From contig JBFMFD010000067.1 of assembly GCA_040752255.1 (NCBI GenBank), positions 1 through 13,299 of the forward strand: a stretch of DNA of 13,299 nt. The letters run 5' to 3'. Position 1 is the first letter of the stretch; every line of letters starts with the position of its first letter. Below, piece after piece: positions 1 through 6,526 of this stretch. Made by a program: the position numbers and the translations under genes. The DNA comes from J051 sp040752255. GTDB taxonomy: Bacteria > Armatimonadota > Fimbriimonadia > Fimbriimonadales > ATM1. The notes beneath the pieces were generated by a model that saw only the letters and a list, made by a program, of their open reading frames with translations, was not told the DNA's origin and searched no databases.

Positions 1-3000
1 GCCGGCTACATCAGCTTCGCCATCCCCCAGCCGCCCGCCCCGCCGCCCAGCGCCCAGGTCTGCCGCGCTCCCAAGATCAAGTATCCCTCCGAGTGCAACA
101 ACTGCGACCAGATAGGCTCCTACTCCAACCCCGGCGGCGATCCCCGGGTACCCGAGTCCGACCTTTCCATCTCCGTGCCCAAGTTCGGCGGCTCGCTCGA
201 TTTCACCCGCGTCTACGACAGCGAGGACTTCGACGTGACCAGCCTCGGCAAGGGCTGGACCCACAGCTTCGCCGCGCGCGTGTCCATGTTCCCGGTGGGG
301 ACCATCTACTTCCCGCGCCGCGGCGACATCGGCGTCGCCTCCATGGAGTTCACCGGCACCTCCGGCGCCCGCGCCATCGAGACCGCCGGCGAAGGCCCCT
401 GGGGCATCAAGGCCGACGACTATGCCGAGCTGCGAACGCCTTCCGGCCGCAGGCTGCTCTTCCGCCACACCGGCAACGGCCAGTTCGCCCCGCCCGTGGG
501 CGAGCCTTCCACCCTCGTCCTCGACACCGCGGCGGCCACCGGCTACACCTGGACCCTGCCCGACAAGACCGTCTACCGCTTCACCCCCGCCGGCCGCCTC
601 ACCAGCATCAAGGACCGCAACAACAACACCGTCAATCTGGATTACGACGGCTCCGGCAACCTGACCACCGTCCGCGACCCCGACAACCGCACCCTCTACA
701 CCTTCGCCTACTCCGGCGGCCGCCTCCAGTCCGTCACCGACCTGGCCGCCCGCTCCGTCACCTTCGGCTACGACGGCGGCGGCCGCCTCGCCTCCGCCTC
801 AGGCCCCAAGGGCAACGTCTCCTACGGCTACACCGCCTATACCATCGACAACCTCGGCTCCAGCGGCTTCGCCAACGGCATCTTCTCCGCCTACAGCCAG
901 GTCCACCTCCTAACCTCCATCACCTCCCCCAACGGCCACGTCACCAGCTTCACCTACGGCCCGCCCAGCAAAGCCGTCGACTACGCCAAGATGCCCCTCT
1001 TCCAAGCCGCCCAAGCCAGCGGCGGCGACACCGGCGGCTTCGTGCTCGGCAACGCCGGCTTTGGCTCGGCGCCCGTGAGGGAGGGCACCACTTCAGCTCC
1101 CGAGGACAAGGCTTACTTCAGCCCGCTCGTGCCGGTGGGGAGTAGCTATGTCGTGGATACCGCGCGCTTTGCGCAGTGGTTCTTCGCGCAGAGGTTCCTA
1201 ACGACCAGCGAGAGTGGGCCGAGTGGGACTTTCACTTTCAGTCACACCATCGACGATCTTATCGAGGGAGGGAAGACTGTCGTAACCGATCCACTTGGAC
1301 AGACCGAAACCCGTACGTGGGAAAACCTTGGCGGGCGTACACAAAGTTCAGAGGTGTCGGATGCCGCTGGAGGCGTCAGAAAAATCGTCTACGACGCGAA
1401 TCGCAATCCCGCCCAAATCACTGACCGTGCGGGAAGAACTATTCAGGTTGTTTACGATCCACGAAACAATCCGACTCGCCTCACCGATGCTCTTGGGCAG
1501 AGCACAAATGTGAGCTATGACCCAGTGTTCAATAAGGTCACATCCGTTTCTGACCCTAAGGGAAATCCTACGAACTTCACGCATGATAGCAATGGGAATC
1601 TAATTCAGGTGCGCGATGCGCTCAACAACCAATTCGTGATCGTGAATGACGCGCAAGGACTGCCCATATCGATCATGGATCCTCATGGTAAGTCGGTGCT
1701 GATTGGCCGGAATGCGCAAGGCCTTGCGACCAGCATTACGGACCCGCTGAATCGAGTCGCCGAGTTGGGTTACGACACCCAAGGCAGGTTGACCTCCGTC
1801 AAAGACGGTGCAGGCAGAAGCAAGTCCTATCAATACGATGGAGACGATAACCTGACCCTGGCCAATGACGCACTTGGTGGGCAGACGGTGCTGCATTACG
1901 ATCCTGGGATTCTGGATGGTCAGAAGCTTTTGCGAGAGATTCGGGATGCCCGTAACAACTCGATTCAGTTTGGATACGACTCAAAAGGACGGCGGACCAG
2001 CATCACTCGGGCCCTTGGACCCGCACGGACCTATCAGTACAACGATGCCAACCAACTCATTCAGGTTACGAAGCTTGATGGCGCCGTTATCACCTTTGAG
2101 TACGATCCTCTCGGACGGATGACTCGAAAGAACGTCCCGGGTGATCCCATTACTTACGAGTACGACCTTGTGGGAAACCTCACCAAGGCAGAAGATTCAG
2201 ACAGTCTGCTTCAGATTGCCTATGACGTCCTCGGCCGGCCAGTCACGGTTATACAGACGAATAAGGCGGCCAGCCTCACGAGTCGGCTCGACTACGAGTA
2301 CGACGCGAACGGTAACAGAACGAGGATGACATTAGCTAGCAGCCCCAACAATCTCGTATGGAGCTATGGCTACGACAGCAGAGATCTCCTTACCTCCATT
2401 ACCGATCCCCACGGAAGAACCGTTACGTTCCAGTACGACTCGCTAGGCCGCAGAACGAAGCTCTCTTACTCAAACGGGACAGAATCGAATTACGTATTCG
2501 ATGATGCGTCTCAAGTCCTCAGCATCACGCATAAGCGCACTCTCGACAACCTCACTCTTTCCTCGGCCGCCTATACGTATGACAGTGCTGGGAATCCCGC
2601 CTCTCTGATCGACGATGTGGGCCCGCACACTTACACGTACGATCAGCTCCACCGCTTGACGGGAGCGAATCACGCTTCAGACATCGCAGGCCTGCAAAGC
2701 GAGACTTTTACATACGACGCTGTCGGGAACAGAGCCAGTGATGTTACAGGATCAGGCTTCGTTCACGACGCCAACAACCGTCTAACAGAAGACGCTCTAT
2801 TCACTTACCAATACGATTCCAATGGAAATCGCACCGGGAGAACCAGTAAGACGAGCGGCTCTCAAACGCAATATGAGTGGGACAAGCTCGACCAGCTGAC
2901 GCGAGTCATCATGCCTGATGGTCTCGTTGCGGACTATCGATACGATGCACGCGGCAGAATGATAGAGGTGCTCATTGCGAGTGCCACTCAGCGAGTCGAA

Positions 3001-3924
3001 CGTCGAATTTACTCGGGTCCAGATGTAATCGCCACTTTGGATCAAGCGGGTTCGGTCACTCGCATCATTACCCATGGCCGTGTTCTTAACGAGCCCCTCA
3101 TCTTAGCTGCCGGCACGACAGCTTACTTCTATCATGCCGACGCATTCGGAAGTGTTCGCGCGCTTTCTAACGCTTCCGGACAGGTGGTCGAAAGAACTGC
3201 GTACCTGGCCTATGGCAAACCTACCTTCATAGATATTGGCGGAAGCACCTATGCAGTTAGTCAGATTGGAAATCCGTATGCCTATACCGCAGCCGAATGG
3301 ATGGGCGACGTTAGGCTTTCAAATCATCAGCTACGTCACCTGGATCTCGGTACGGGTGAGTTCATTAGCCACGAGCCATTTGGATTCGATGGCATGAACG
3401 GCTATTGGTACGCCCACGCAAACCCCAATAAATTTGTCGATCCCACTGGCGCAAACGCGATGTTGATTGGTGTCGCCATTGCGGCCCCCGCGTGGCTTCC
3501 GTACGCGGTCGTTGGTGGACTTATTGTGGTTGGGGCAGGTGCTGCTTACGTTTGGTGGCAAGAGAATCGTCCATACGAGCCCATCATGGCGGAAGAGGAG
3601 AAGAAGCAGCCGGAGAGCGTCAATCCGATTGCGCCACCGGATTCATGCCCCGTTCCTCCCGAACAGGATCCAAATCTAGATCCCAACCAAGATAAGGATC
3701 CTAAGAGAGATTTGAAGGAGAAGCTTAAGAACACTACCGATGATTTGGAGTACGCTCTTAAGAAATTGAAGATAGACAAAAGAGCTGCGAATCGAATCTT
3801 GCATCATCTGAAACCGAGAACCGGTCGAGGCGGAGCTGACAACGTGCGCTTTAATTACAAGAACGGCGACATTGTCTCTCCCCAGACCGGCGAAGTCATC
3901 GGGAATCTGAGGAGCTACTTTTAA
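1..3924 (+). CDS. Rhs/YD-repeat polymorphic toxin-like protein, 5' end outside window
   Basis: The frame is open from base 1 (1307 codons visible), so the true start lies upstream; the internal GTG at 175 is not a credible start because homologous sequence precedes it. In order: a Pro-rich stretch and three Cys (codons 21, 32, 35); a DUF6531-like Rhs entry region (GDP...ESDLS near codons 46-55, then FTRVYDSED and GWTHSF); about twenty YD-type repeats (YDxxGN/GRL, codons ~210-985); a degenerate Rhs-associated core (GSVRAL, NPYAYT, GEFISHEPFGFDG) ending in NPNKFVDPTG at 3421-3450; then a variable 157-residue C-terminus. In this family the YD repeats form a shell around a C-terminal toxin released at the DPxG motif. 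Composition changes sharply near 1140 inside the YD region. The Rhs assignment is firm; the role as a toxin carrier is inferred from architecture. Confidence 0.93.
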   Translation, partial: AGYISFAIPQPPAPPPSAQVCRAPKIKYPSECNNCDQIGSYSNPGGDPRVPESDLSISVPKFGGSLDFTRVYDSEDFDVTSLGKGWTHSFAARVSMFPVGTIYFPRRGDIGVASMEFTGTSGARAIETAGEGPWGIKADDYAELRTPSGRRLLFRHTGNGQFAPPVGEPSTLVLDTAAATGYTWTLPDKTVYRFTPAGRLTSIKDRNNNTVNLDYDGSGNLTTVRDPDNRTLYTFAYSGGRLQSVTDLAARSVTFGYDGGGRLASASGPKGNVSYGYTAYTIDNLGSSGFANGIFSAYSQVHLLTSITSPNGHVTSFTYGPPSKAVDYAKMPLFQAAQASGGDTGGFVLGNAGFGSAPVREGTTSAPEDKAYFSPLVPVGSSYVVDTARFAQWFFAQRFLTTSESGPSGTFTFSHTIDDLIEGGKTVVTDPLGQTETRTWENLGGRTQSSEVSDAAGGVRKIVYDANRNPAQITDRAGRTIQVVYDPRNNPTRLTDALGQSTNVSYDPVFNKVTSVSDPKGNPTNFTHDSNGNLIQVRDALNNQFVIVNDAQGLPISIMDPHGKSVLIGRNAQGLATSITDPLNRVAELGYDTQGRLTSVKDGAGRSKSYQYDGDDNLTLANDALGGQTVLHYDPGILDGQKLLREIRDARNNSIQFGYDSKGRRTSITRALGPARTYQYNDANQLIQVTKLDGAVITFEYDPLGRMTRKNVPGDPITYEYDLVGNLTKAEDSDSLLQIAYDVLGRPVTVIQTNKAASLTSRLDYEYDANGNRTRMTLASSPNNLVWSYGYDSRDLLTSITDPHGRTVTFQYDSLGRRTKLSYSNGTESNYVFDDASQVLSITHKRTLDNLTLSSAAYTYDSAGNPASLIDDVGPHTYTYDQLHRLTGANHASDIAGLQSETFTYDAVGNRASDVTGSGFVHDANNRLTEDALFTYQYDSNGNRTGRTSKTSGSQTQYEWDKLDQLTRVIMPDGLVADYRYDARGRMIEVLIASATQRVERRIYSGPDVIATLDQAGSVTRIITHGRVLNEPLILAAGTTAYFYHADAFGSVRALSNASGQVVERTAYLAYGKPTFIDIGGSTYAVSQIGNPYAYTAAEWMGDVRLSNHQLRHLDLGTGEFISHEPFGFDGMNGYWYAHANPNKFVDPTGANAMLIGVAIAAPAWLPYAVVGGLIVVGAGAAYVWWQENRPYEPIMAEEEKKQPESVNPIAPPDSCPVPPEQDPNLDPNQDKDPKRDLKEKLKNTTDDLEYALKKLKIDKRAANRILHHLKPRTGRGGADNVRFNYKNGDIVSPQTGEVIGNLRSYF
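640..3000 (+). repeat. YD-repeat array of the Rhs shell
   Basis: Degenerate repeats of about 20-22 codons recur through this stretch, each carrying YDxxG(N/R)L and a following T(S/D)DP or TD-L element. Examples are YDGSGNLTTVRDP, YDTQGRLTSVKDG, YDGDDNLTLANDA, YDPLGRMTRK and YDARGRMIEV. Those before ~1140 use almost only C-ending codons; those after use mixed third bases. This shows that the two halves of the array have different compositional histories. Confidence 0.85.
3451..3921 (+). other. Variable C-terminal tip of the Rhs protein (putative toxin)
   Basis: This is the 157-residue region after the DPTG core-end motif. It opens with a hydrophobic hairpin (3457-3558: AMLIGVAIAAPAW, then YAVVGGLIVVGAGAAYVWW), followed by a Pro/Asp/Gln-rich linker (3595-3714) and a basic, helical ~70-residue tip (3712-3921). 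The tip contains ANRILHHLKPR (adjacent His codons at 3802-3807) and ends GGADNVRFN...GDIVSPQTGEVIGNL. Endings of the form 'GDxxxPxTGEVIGNL' recur at the C-termini of polymorphic toxins and often sit in small nuclease-like domains. I cannot assign a family or an activity. The two His residues and nearby Arg/Lys are candidate functional residues by inspection only. Confidence 0.5.
3910..3914 (+). promoter_or_regulatory. Ribosome binding site for the DUF4279 gene, inside the Rhs 3' end
   Basis: AGGAG lies 11 bases before the ATG at 3926 and within the last codons of the Rhs gene. With only one base between the Rhs TAA and this ATG, it indicates coupled translation of toxin tip and neighbour. Confidence 0.6.
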
Positions 3925-3925
3925 C

Positions 3926-4330
3926 ATGATCAGACTGAAGGTCGATTTCATCATTAGCGGAGAATCGTTAGACCCTGCTGCAATCTCTCAGTTGTTGGGC
4001 CTAAGCCCCGATGAGCAGCAGCGACGAGGGGATAAGCATATCGGGCCTTCCGGGAAGCAGTATGCAGACCACAAAGTCGGTCTCTGGTTGATTAACTCAG
4101 GATTGGCGGAAGATGGAAGTTTCCAAGACCATGTTGAATCCCTCCTTAAGCGTATCTCCCGCAGCAGTGCGCAATTCGCAGATTTGAAGCGACGAGGGTT
4201 TGACGTCTATATCTTTGTCGGCGCCTACATTTCAAAAGGGAACGGGGCCATTTCGCTGAACGCTGATGTCATGAGGCGTCTTAGCGCGCTTGGTATCGAT
4301 GTGGATTTCGATATCTATTCAGATGATTGA
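3926..4330 (+). CDS. DUF4279 family protein, putative Rhs immunity protein
   Basis: This 134-residue protein starts one base after the Rhs stop with a good AGGAG site upstream. It has the DUF4279 pattern: an N-terminal strand and F-I-I-SGESLDPAAISQLLGLSPDE, a central GLWLINS segment, an amphipathic helix with H and LLKRI (residues ~68-78), FDVYIFVGAYISKGNGAISLN, and a terminal MRRLSALGIDVDFDIYSDD. No signal peptide or membrane segment is visible, so it should be cytoplasmic. DUF4279 has no assigned biochemical activity that I know of. Its place directly behind a variable Rhs tip is the usual position of a cognate immunity gene, so immunity is the best inference. Family confidence is high; function is positional only. 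Confidence 0.85.
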   Translation: MIRLKVDFIISGESLDPAAISQLLGLSPDEQQRRGDKHIGPSGKQYADHKVGLWLINSGLAEDGSFQDHVESLLKRISRSSAQFADLKRRGFDVYIFVGAYISKGNGAISLNADVMRRLSALGIDVDFDIYSDD

Positions 4331-4817
4331 TTCGCGGAGTTGGAACGACCAAGAGCAGATGCATAAGAAGATATATACGTGCTCTCAGGACCTATCCGCG
4401 GATACCCTAGGGGACGTGCTTCGTTTTGCCAAGGCACGCGAGATGAAGATGACTCTAGTTGCTCGTGAGGATGTAACAAGCGATGTCTGCAAAGGGATCA
4501 TCAATGATCTCTCACCGTATATCGAGGCTAGCTCATATCTAAACGAATGGTCCGGTACGAAGCTAATTGGCCATGCCGCTAGAGTCTATCGGCTGCGGAT
4601 AGCTGATGGACTAATTGACTATCTCCGACGGCTGGGACGCCCGATCTACAACTATCTTGAGCCAGAGATGCTTGAGGACCCCTGTATCACCAGGGCCGAT
4701 GGTTCAGAGTTCTTCACAGCGATAAGTCATGAAAGGGATTCATATTTCATGCTGTCACGCGATGAAAAAGGAGAGTTGGCTCGGGAGATTCCGGCGCTCC
4801 GCATGAGAGCTGACTAG
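4323..4817 (+). CDS. Hypothetical protein in the Rhs downstream cassette
   Basis: The product is 164 residues from the ATG at 4323, which overlaps the end of the DUF4279 gene by 8 bases. A second in-frame ATG at 4359 has AAGAG (4351-4355) just upstream and begins MHKKIYTCSQDL, and may be the true start; an upstream ATG at 4290 would overlap the previous gene by 41 bases and is less likely. The sequence looks like a compact alpha/beta cytoplasmic protein: strand YTCSQDL, helix TLGDVLRFAKAREMKM, strand TLVAR, then YNYLEPEM, ADGSEFFTAIS and YFMLSRDEKGELARE. I do not recognise a family. Size, low GC and position suggest a second immunity-type or orphan cassette gene; that is inference. Confidence 0.7.
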   Translation: MIDSRSWNDQEQMHKKIYTCSQDLSADTLGDVLRFAKAREMKMTLVAREDVTSDVCKGIINDLSPYIEASSYLNEWSGTKLIGHAARVYRLRIADGLIDYLRRLGRPIYNYLEPEMLEDPCITRADGSEFFTAISHERDSYFMLSRDEKGELAREIPALRMRAD

Positions 4818-4847
4818 CCTCTGGAACACTTTGCTAAAGCCTGAGAA

Positions 4848-5234
4848 ATGAAACTGACATTGACAATGAAGCGATATCAGATTCCGAAGACGCTCGACGC
4901 CGCCATCGTCCGGGCGAGTATTTCTGGTGGATGGACAGTTGAATCAGACGTTGGGGAGATGATTGGTCGCGGCCTCTCACAGTGTAAAGGGTCCACAAAG
5001 AGAATTCTCAAGTATGAGATTGACGGGAATTCTGGGGGCCTCGTCGCATCTTTTTCGCGCATGCCCATGATTTATCGGAGGGTGAAGATTGCTTGGGCTG
5101 GATGGCGTCCGCAAATCATCATCGAGGATATGCATGCGCCGATTGAATTCGGACGCCTGCCGCTAAACGAGAGTGAGGAGTTCTATCTCAAGAATATTTT
5201 GGCGCATATCGATCGCACTCGGACAATTCCGTGA
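4848..5234 (+). CDS. Hypothetical small protein in the Rhs downstream cassette
   Basis: This predicted product has 128 residues, with ATG at 4848 preceded by a weak TGAGAA element and a 30-base gap from the previous gene. A second ATG at 4866 (MKRYQIPKT) is possible. It is basic and apparently beta-rich: ISGGWTVESDVGEMIGRGL, RILKYEIDGNSGGLVASFSR, RRVKIAWAGWRPQIIIEDM, then a helical end SEEFYLKNILAHIDR. No signal peptide, membrane segment or known motif is visible. Codon use matches the low-GC island. No family recognised; cassette membership is the only clue to a role. Confidence 0.62.
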   Translation: MKLTLTMKRYQIPKTLDAAIVRASISGGWTVESDVGEMIGRGLSQCKGSTKRILKYEIDGNSGGLVASFSRMPMIYRRVKIAWAGWRPQIIIEDMHAPIEFGRLPLNESEEFYLKNILAHIDRTRTIP

Positions 5235-5278
5235 TTGCCGCGCGTGATTGTCGTAGCTGCGTTCCCGTTCCAACCGTA

Positions 5279-5782
5279 ATGATCAAAATCGAATACGAAC
5301 TTGAAAATCAGGAGATTCAAGAAACTCTTAGCCTCTTGAAGGATACTCCCGCAGCTGCGCTAGATGAAACCTGTTTCGAGTCACGCGTACGTATGAGTGT
5401 TGGTGGAATCGAGATGTTCGGCTCCCTGGAAACACCTCGCGTTGAACTTAAGGGAGAGAACTGGAGCGCTGCTGAAGCTGCTGATAGCGCCTGGGCTATT
5501 CTTCCCATTCTCGCGCTGACTGGAGCGCTTCGGAACCAGGTTGACGAACTTCCTTTCTCCGGGAAGACGCGCTTCCTGATTCCTGGCGGAGGAGAGATTC
5601 GTTTGAAGCGTGACGGCGCTGAAGTGTCGCTTGAATCTTCGCTTTCAGGGCAGACCGCCACATGCCGATATGAGGAATTGAAGGACACCTTGCGTGGTTT
5701 TGCGTCGCAGGTAGAGAAAGATCTTGCACGGCGGGCGCCAGAGTTGAAGAAGCACCCTCTCTGGCATACGTGGTTCTCATGA
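5279..5782 (+). CDS. Hypothetical protein, possible immunity-like gene
   Basis: The product has 167 residues from ATG 5279 (MIKIEYELENQEIQ). A longer form from GTG 5231 would overlap the previous stop, but its extra residues (IAARDCRSCVPVPTV) look unlike a folded N-terminus, so I prefer 5279. Alternating strands follow: RVRMSVGGIEMFGSLE, PRVELKGENW, RFLIPGGGEIRLKRDG, AEVSLESSLSGQTATCRY, with a hydrophobic helix AAEAADSAWAILPILALTGAL and a C-terminal helix ending HPLWHTWFS. The hydrophobic stretch is more likely buried than transmembrane. Its stop overlaps the next gene's ATG (ATGA at 5779). Family not recognised; small size and location fit the immunity/orphan set but do not prove it. Confidence 0.68.
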   Translation: MIKIEYELENQEIQETLSLLKDTPAAALDETCFESRVRMSVGGIEMFGSLETPRVELKGENWSAAEAADSAWAILPILALTGALRNQVDELPFSGKTRFLIPGGGEIRLKRDGAEVSLESSLSGQTATCRYEELKDTLRGFASQVEKDLARRAPELKKHPLWHTWFS

Positions 5783-6522
5783 TCAGGAAGAACAAATTGA
5801 ACTTCGTTCTGTTGGCGGGAGTTGCGATGCTTCTGTTCTGCTTCATGCCTTTTGCCCAAGCTTCTGAATCTGCGCTCATCAGTGGGGCGTCACTGCTAAA
5901 GACGATGGAAGGTAAGAACTCGCCCATCGTGCTGGATGTGCGCTACGCGACTGACTACAAACGAGCTCATATCACGGGCGCTGTATCTGTGCCCTACGAA
6001 AAGCTCGAAATACTGAATCTGCCGAAAACCAAATCTATCGTCACCTACTGCTCCGGCATCGGCTGCAACCTCAGCAATGACGCCGCCATCGTGCTGCGGC
6101 GCATGGGGTACAAGGACGTGAAGGTGCTGGAGGGCGGGTTCGCGGAGTGGGAGTTGAAGGGGTATCCGGTGGTCAGGGGGGAGAAGCCGAAGACGCCGGT
6201 GGGGACGGCGCTGCTGCAGGGGGCGGAGGTGACGGTGGGGCGGGCGAAGGCGGTGATGGGGAAGGTGCAGGTGGTGGACGTGCGGCCGGAGGTCGAGTTC
6301 GCGGCGGGGCATATCCCCGGGGCGCTGAACCTTCCTTTAGAGAGGCTTTTGGACGGGGTGGACGGGCTGGGCAACGAGGTGCTGGTGGTGGACCGGCTGC
6401 CGTCGCGGTGGAAGAAGGCGGTGCAGGTGCTGACGGCGGAGGGGCGCTTCGCGCACGCCGTGGCGGGCGGGATGGGCGCTTGGGTGGCGATGAAGAACCC
6501 GCTGGAGGCGGGCGCGCGCTGA
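5779..6522 (+). CDS. Exported tandem-rhodanese protein, second domain degenerate
   Basis: The product has 247 residues from the ATG at 5779 (ATGA overlap with the previous stop); GTG 5770 would only add three residues. Residues 1-29 form a Sec signal peptide (MIRKNKLNF, hydrophobic LLAGVAMLLFCFMPF, cleavage after AQA). Domain 1 (~32-130) has LDVR (52-55), AHITGAVSVPYE, the active-site loop YCSGIGC with Cys91 (codon 6049-6051) and EGGFAEW. Domain 2 (~147-236) has VDVRPEVEF, GHIPGALNLP and GGMGAW, but the catalytic loop position reads VVDRLPSRW with no Cys, so it should not transfer sulfur. Rhodaneses carry a persulfide on the loop Cys; here that would act outside the cytoplasm on an unknown acceptor. 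Composition switches from low to very high GC around codon 90, inside domain 1. Its link to either neighbour is unknown. Confidence 0.9.
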   Translation: MIRKNKLNFVLLAGVAMLLFCFMPFAQASESALISGASLLKTMEGKNSPIVLDVRYATDYKRAHITGAVSVPYEKLEILNLPKTKSIVTYCSGIGCNLSNDAAIVLRRMGYKDVKVLEGGFAEWELKGYPVVRGEKPKTPVGTALLQGAEVTVGRAKAVMGKVQVVDVRPEVEFAAGHIPGALNLPLERLLDGVDGLGNEVLVVDRLPSRWKKAVQVLTAEGRFAHAVAGGMGAWVAMKNPLEAGAR

Positions 6523-6526
6523 ACTT

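Larger units (their letters stand above)
1145..6040. other. Compositional island with in-frame edges
   Basis: Hand counts of single 60-base lines give 72% GC at 541-600 and 65% at 901-960, against 48% at 2041-2100, 42% at 4321-4380 and 35% at 5281-5340, then 75% at 6181-6240. Third codon positions change from nearly all C to mixed at ~1140 and from mixed to nearly all G or C at ~6040. The island holds most of the Rhs YD region, the tip, four small genes and the first third of the rhodanese gene. No integrase, transposase, tRNA or flanking repeat was seen at either edge. Boundaries are approximate. Confidence 0.7.

Noticed and set aside
175..177. GTG as the start of the Rhs gene
   Set aside because: The frame is open upstream to base 1 and encodes the expected Rhs entry sequence before this point.
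93..1145. A 350-codon + strand frame overlapping the Rhs gene
   Set aside because: The product is an Arg/Pro-rich shadow, and it ends exactly where the GC content drops. The Rhs frame has clear YD repeats through the same bases.
5317..5927. Minus-strand open frames across the hypothetical gene and rhodanese start
   Set aside because: Low-complexity shadows with no recognisable motif, opposite two overlapping + strand genes.
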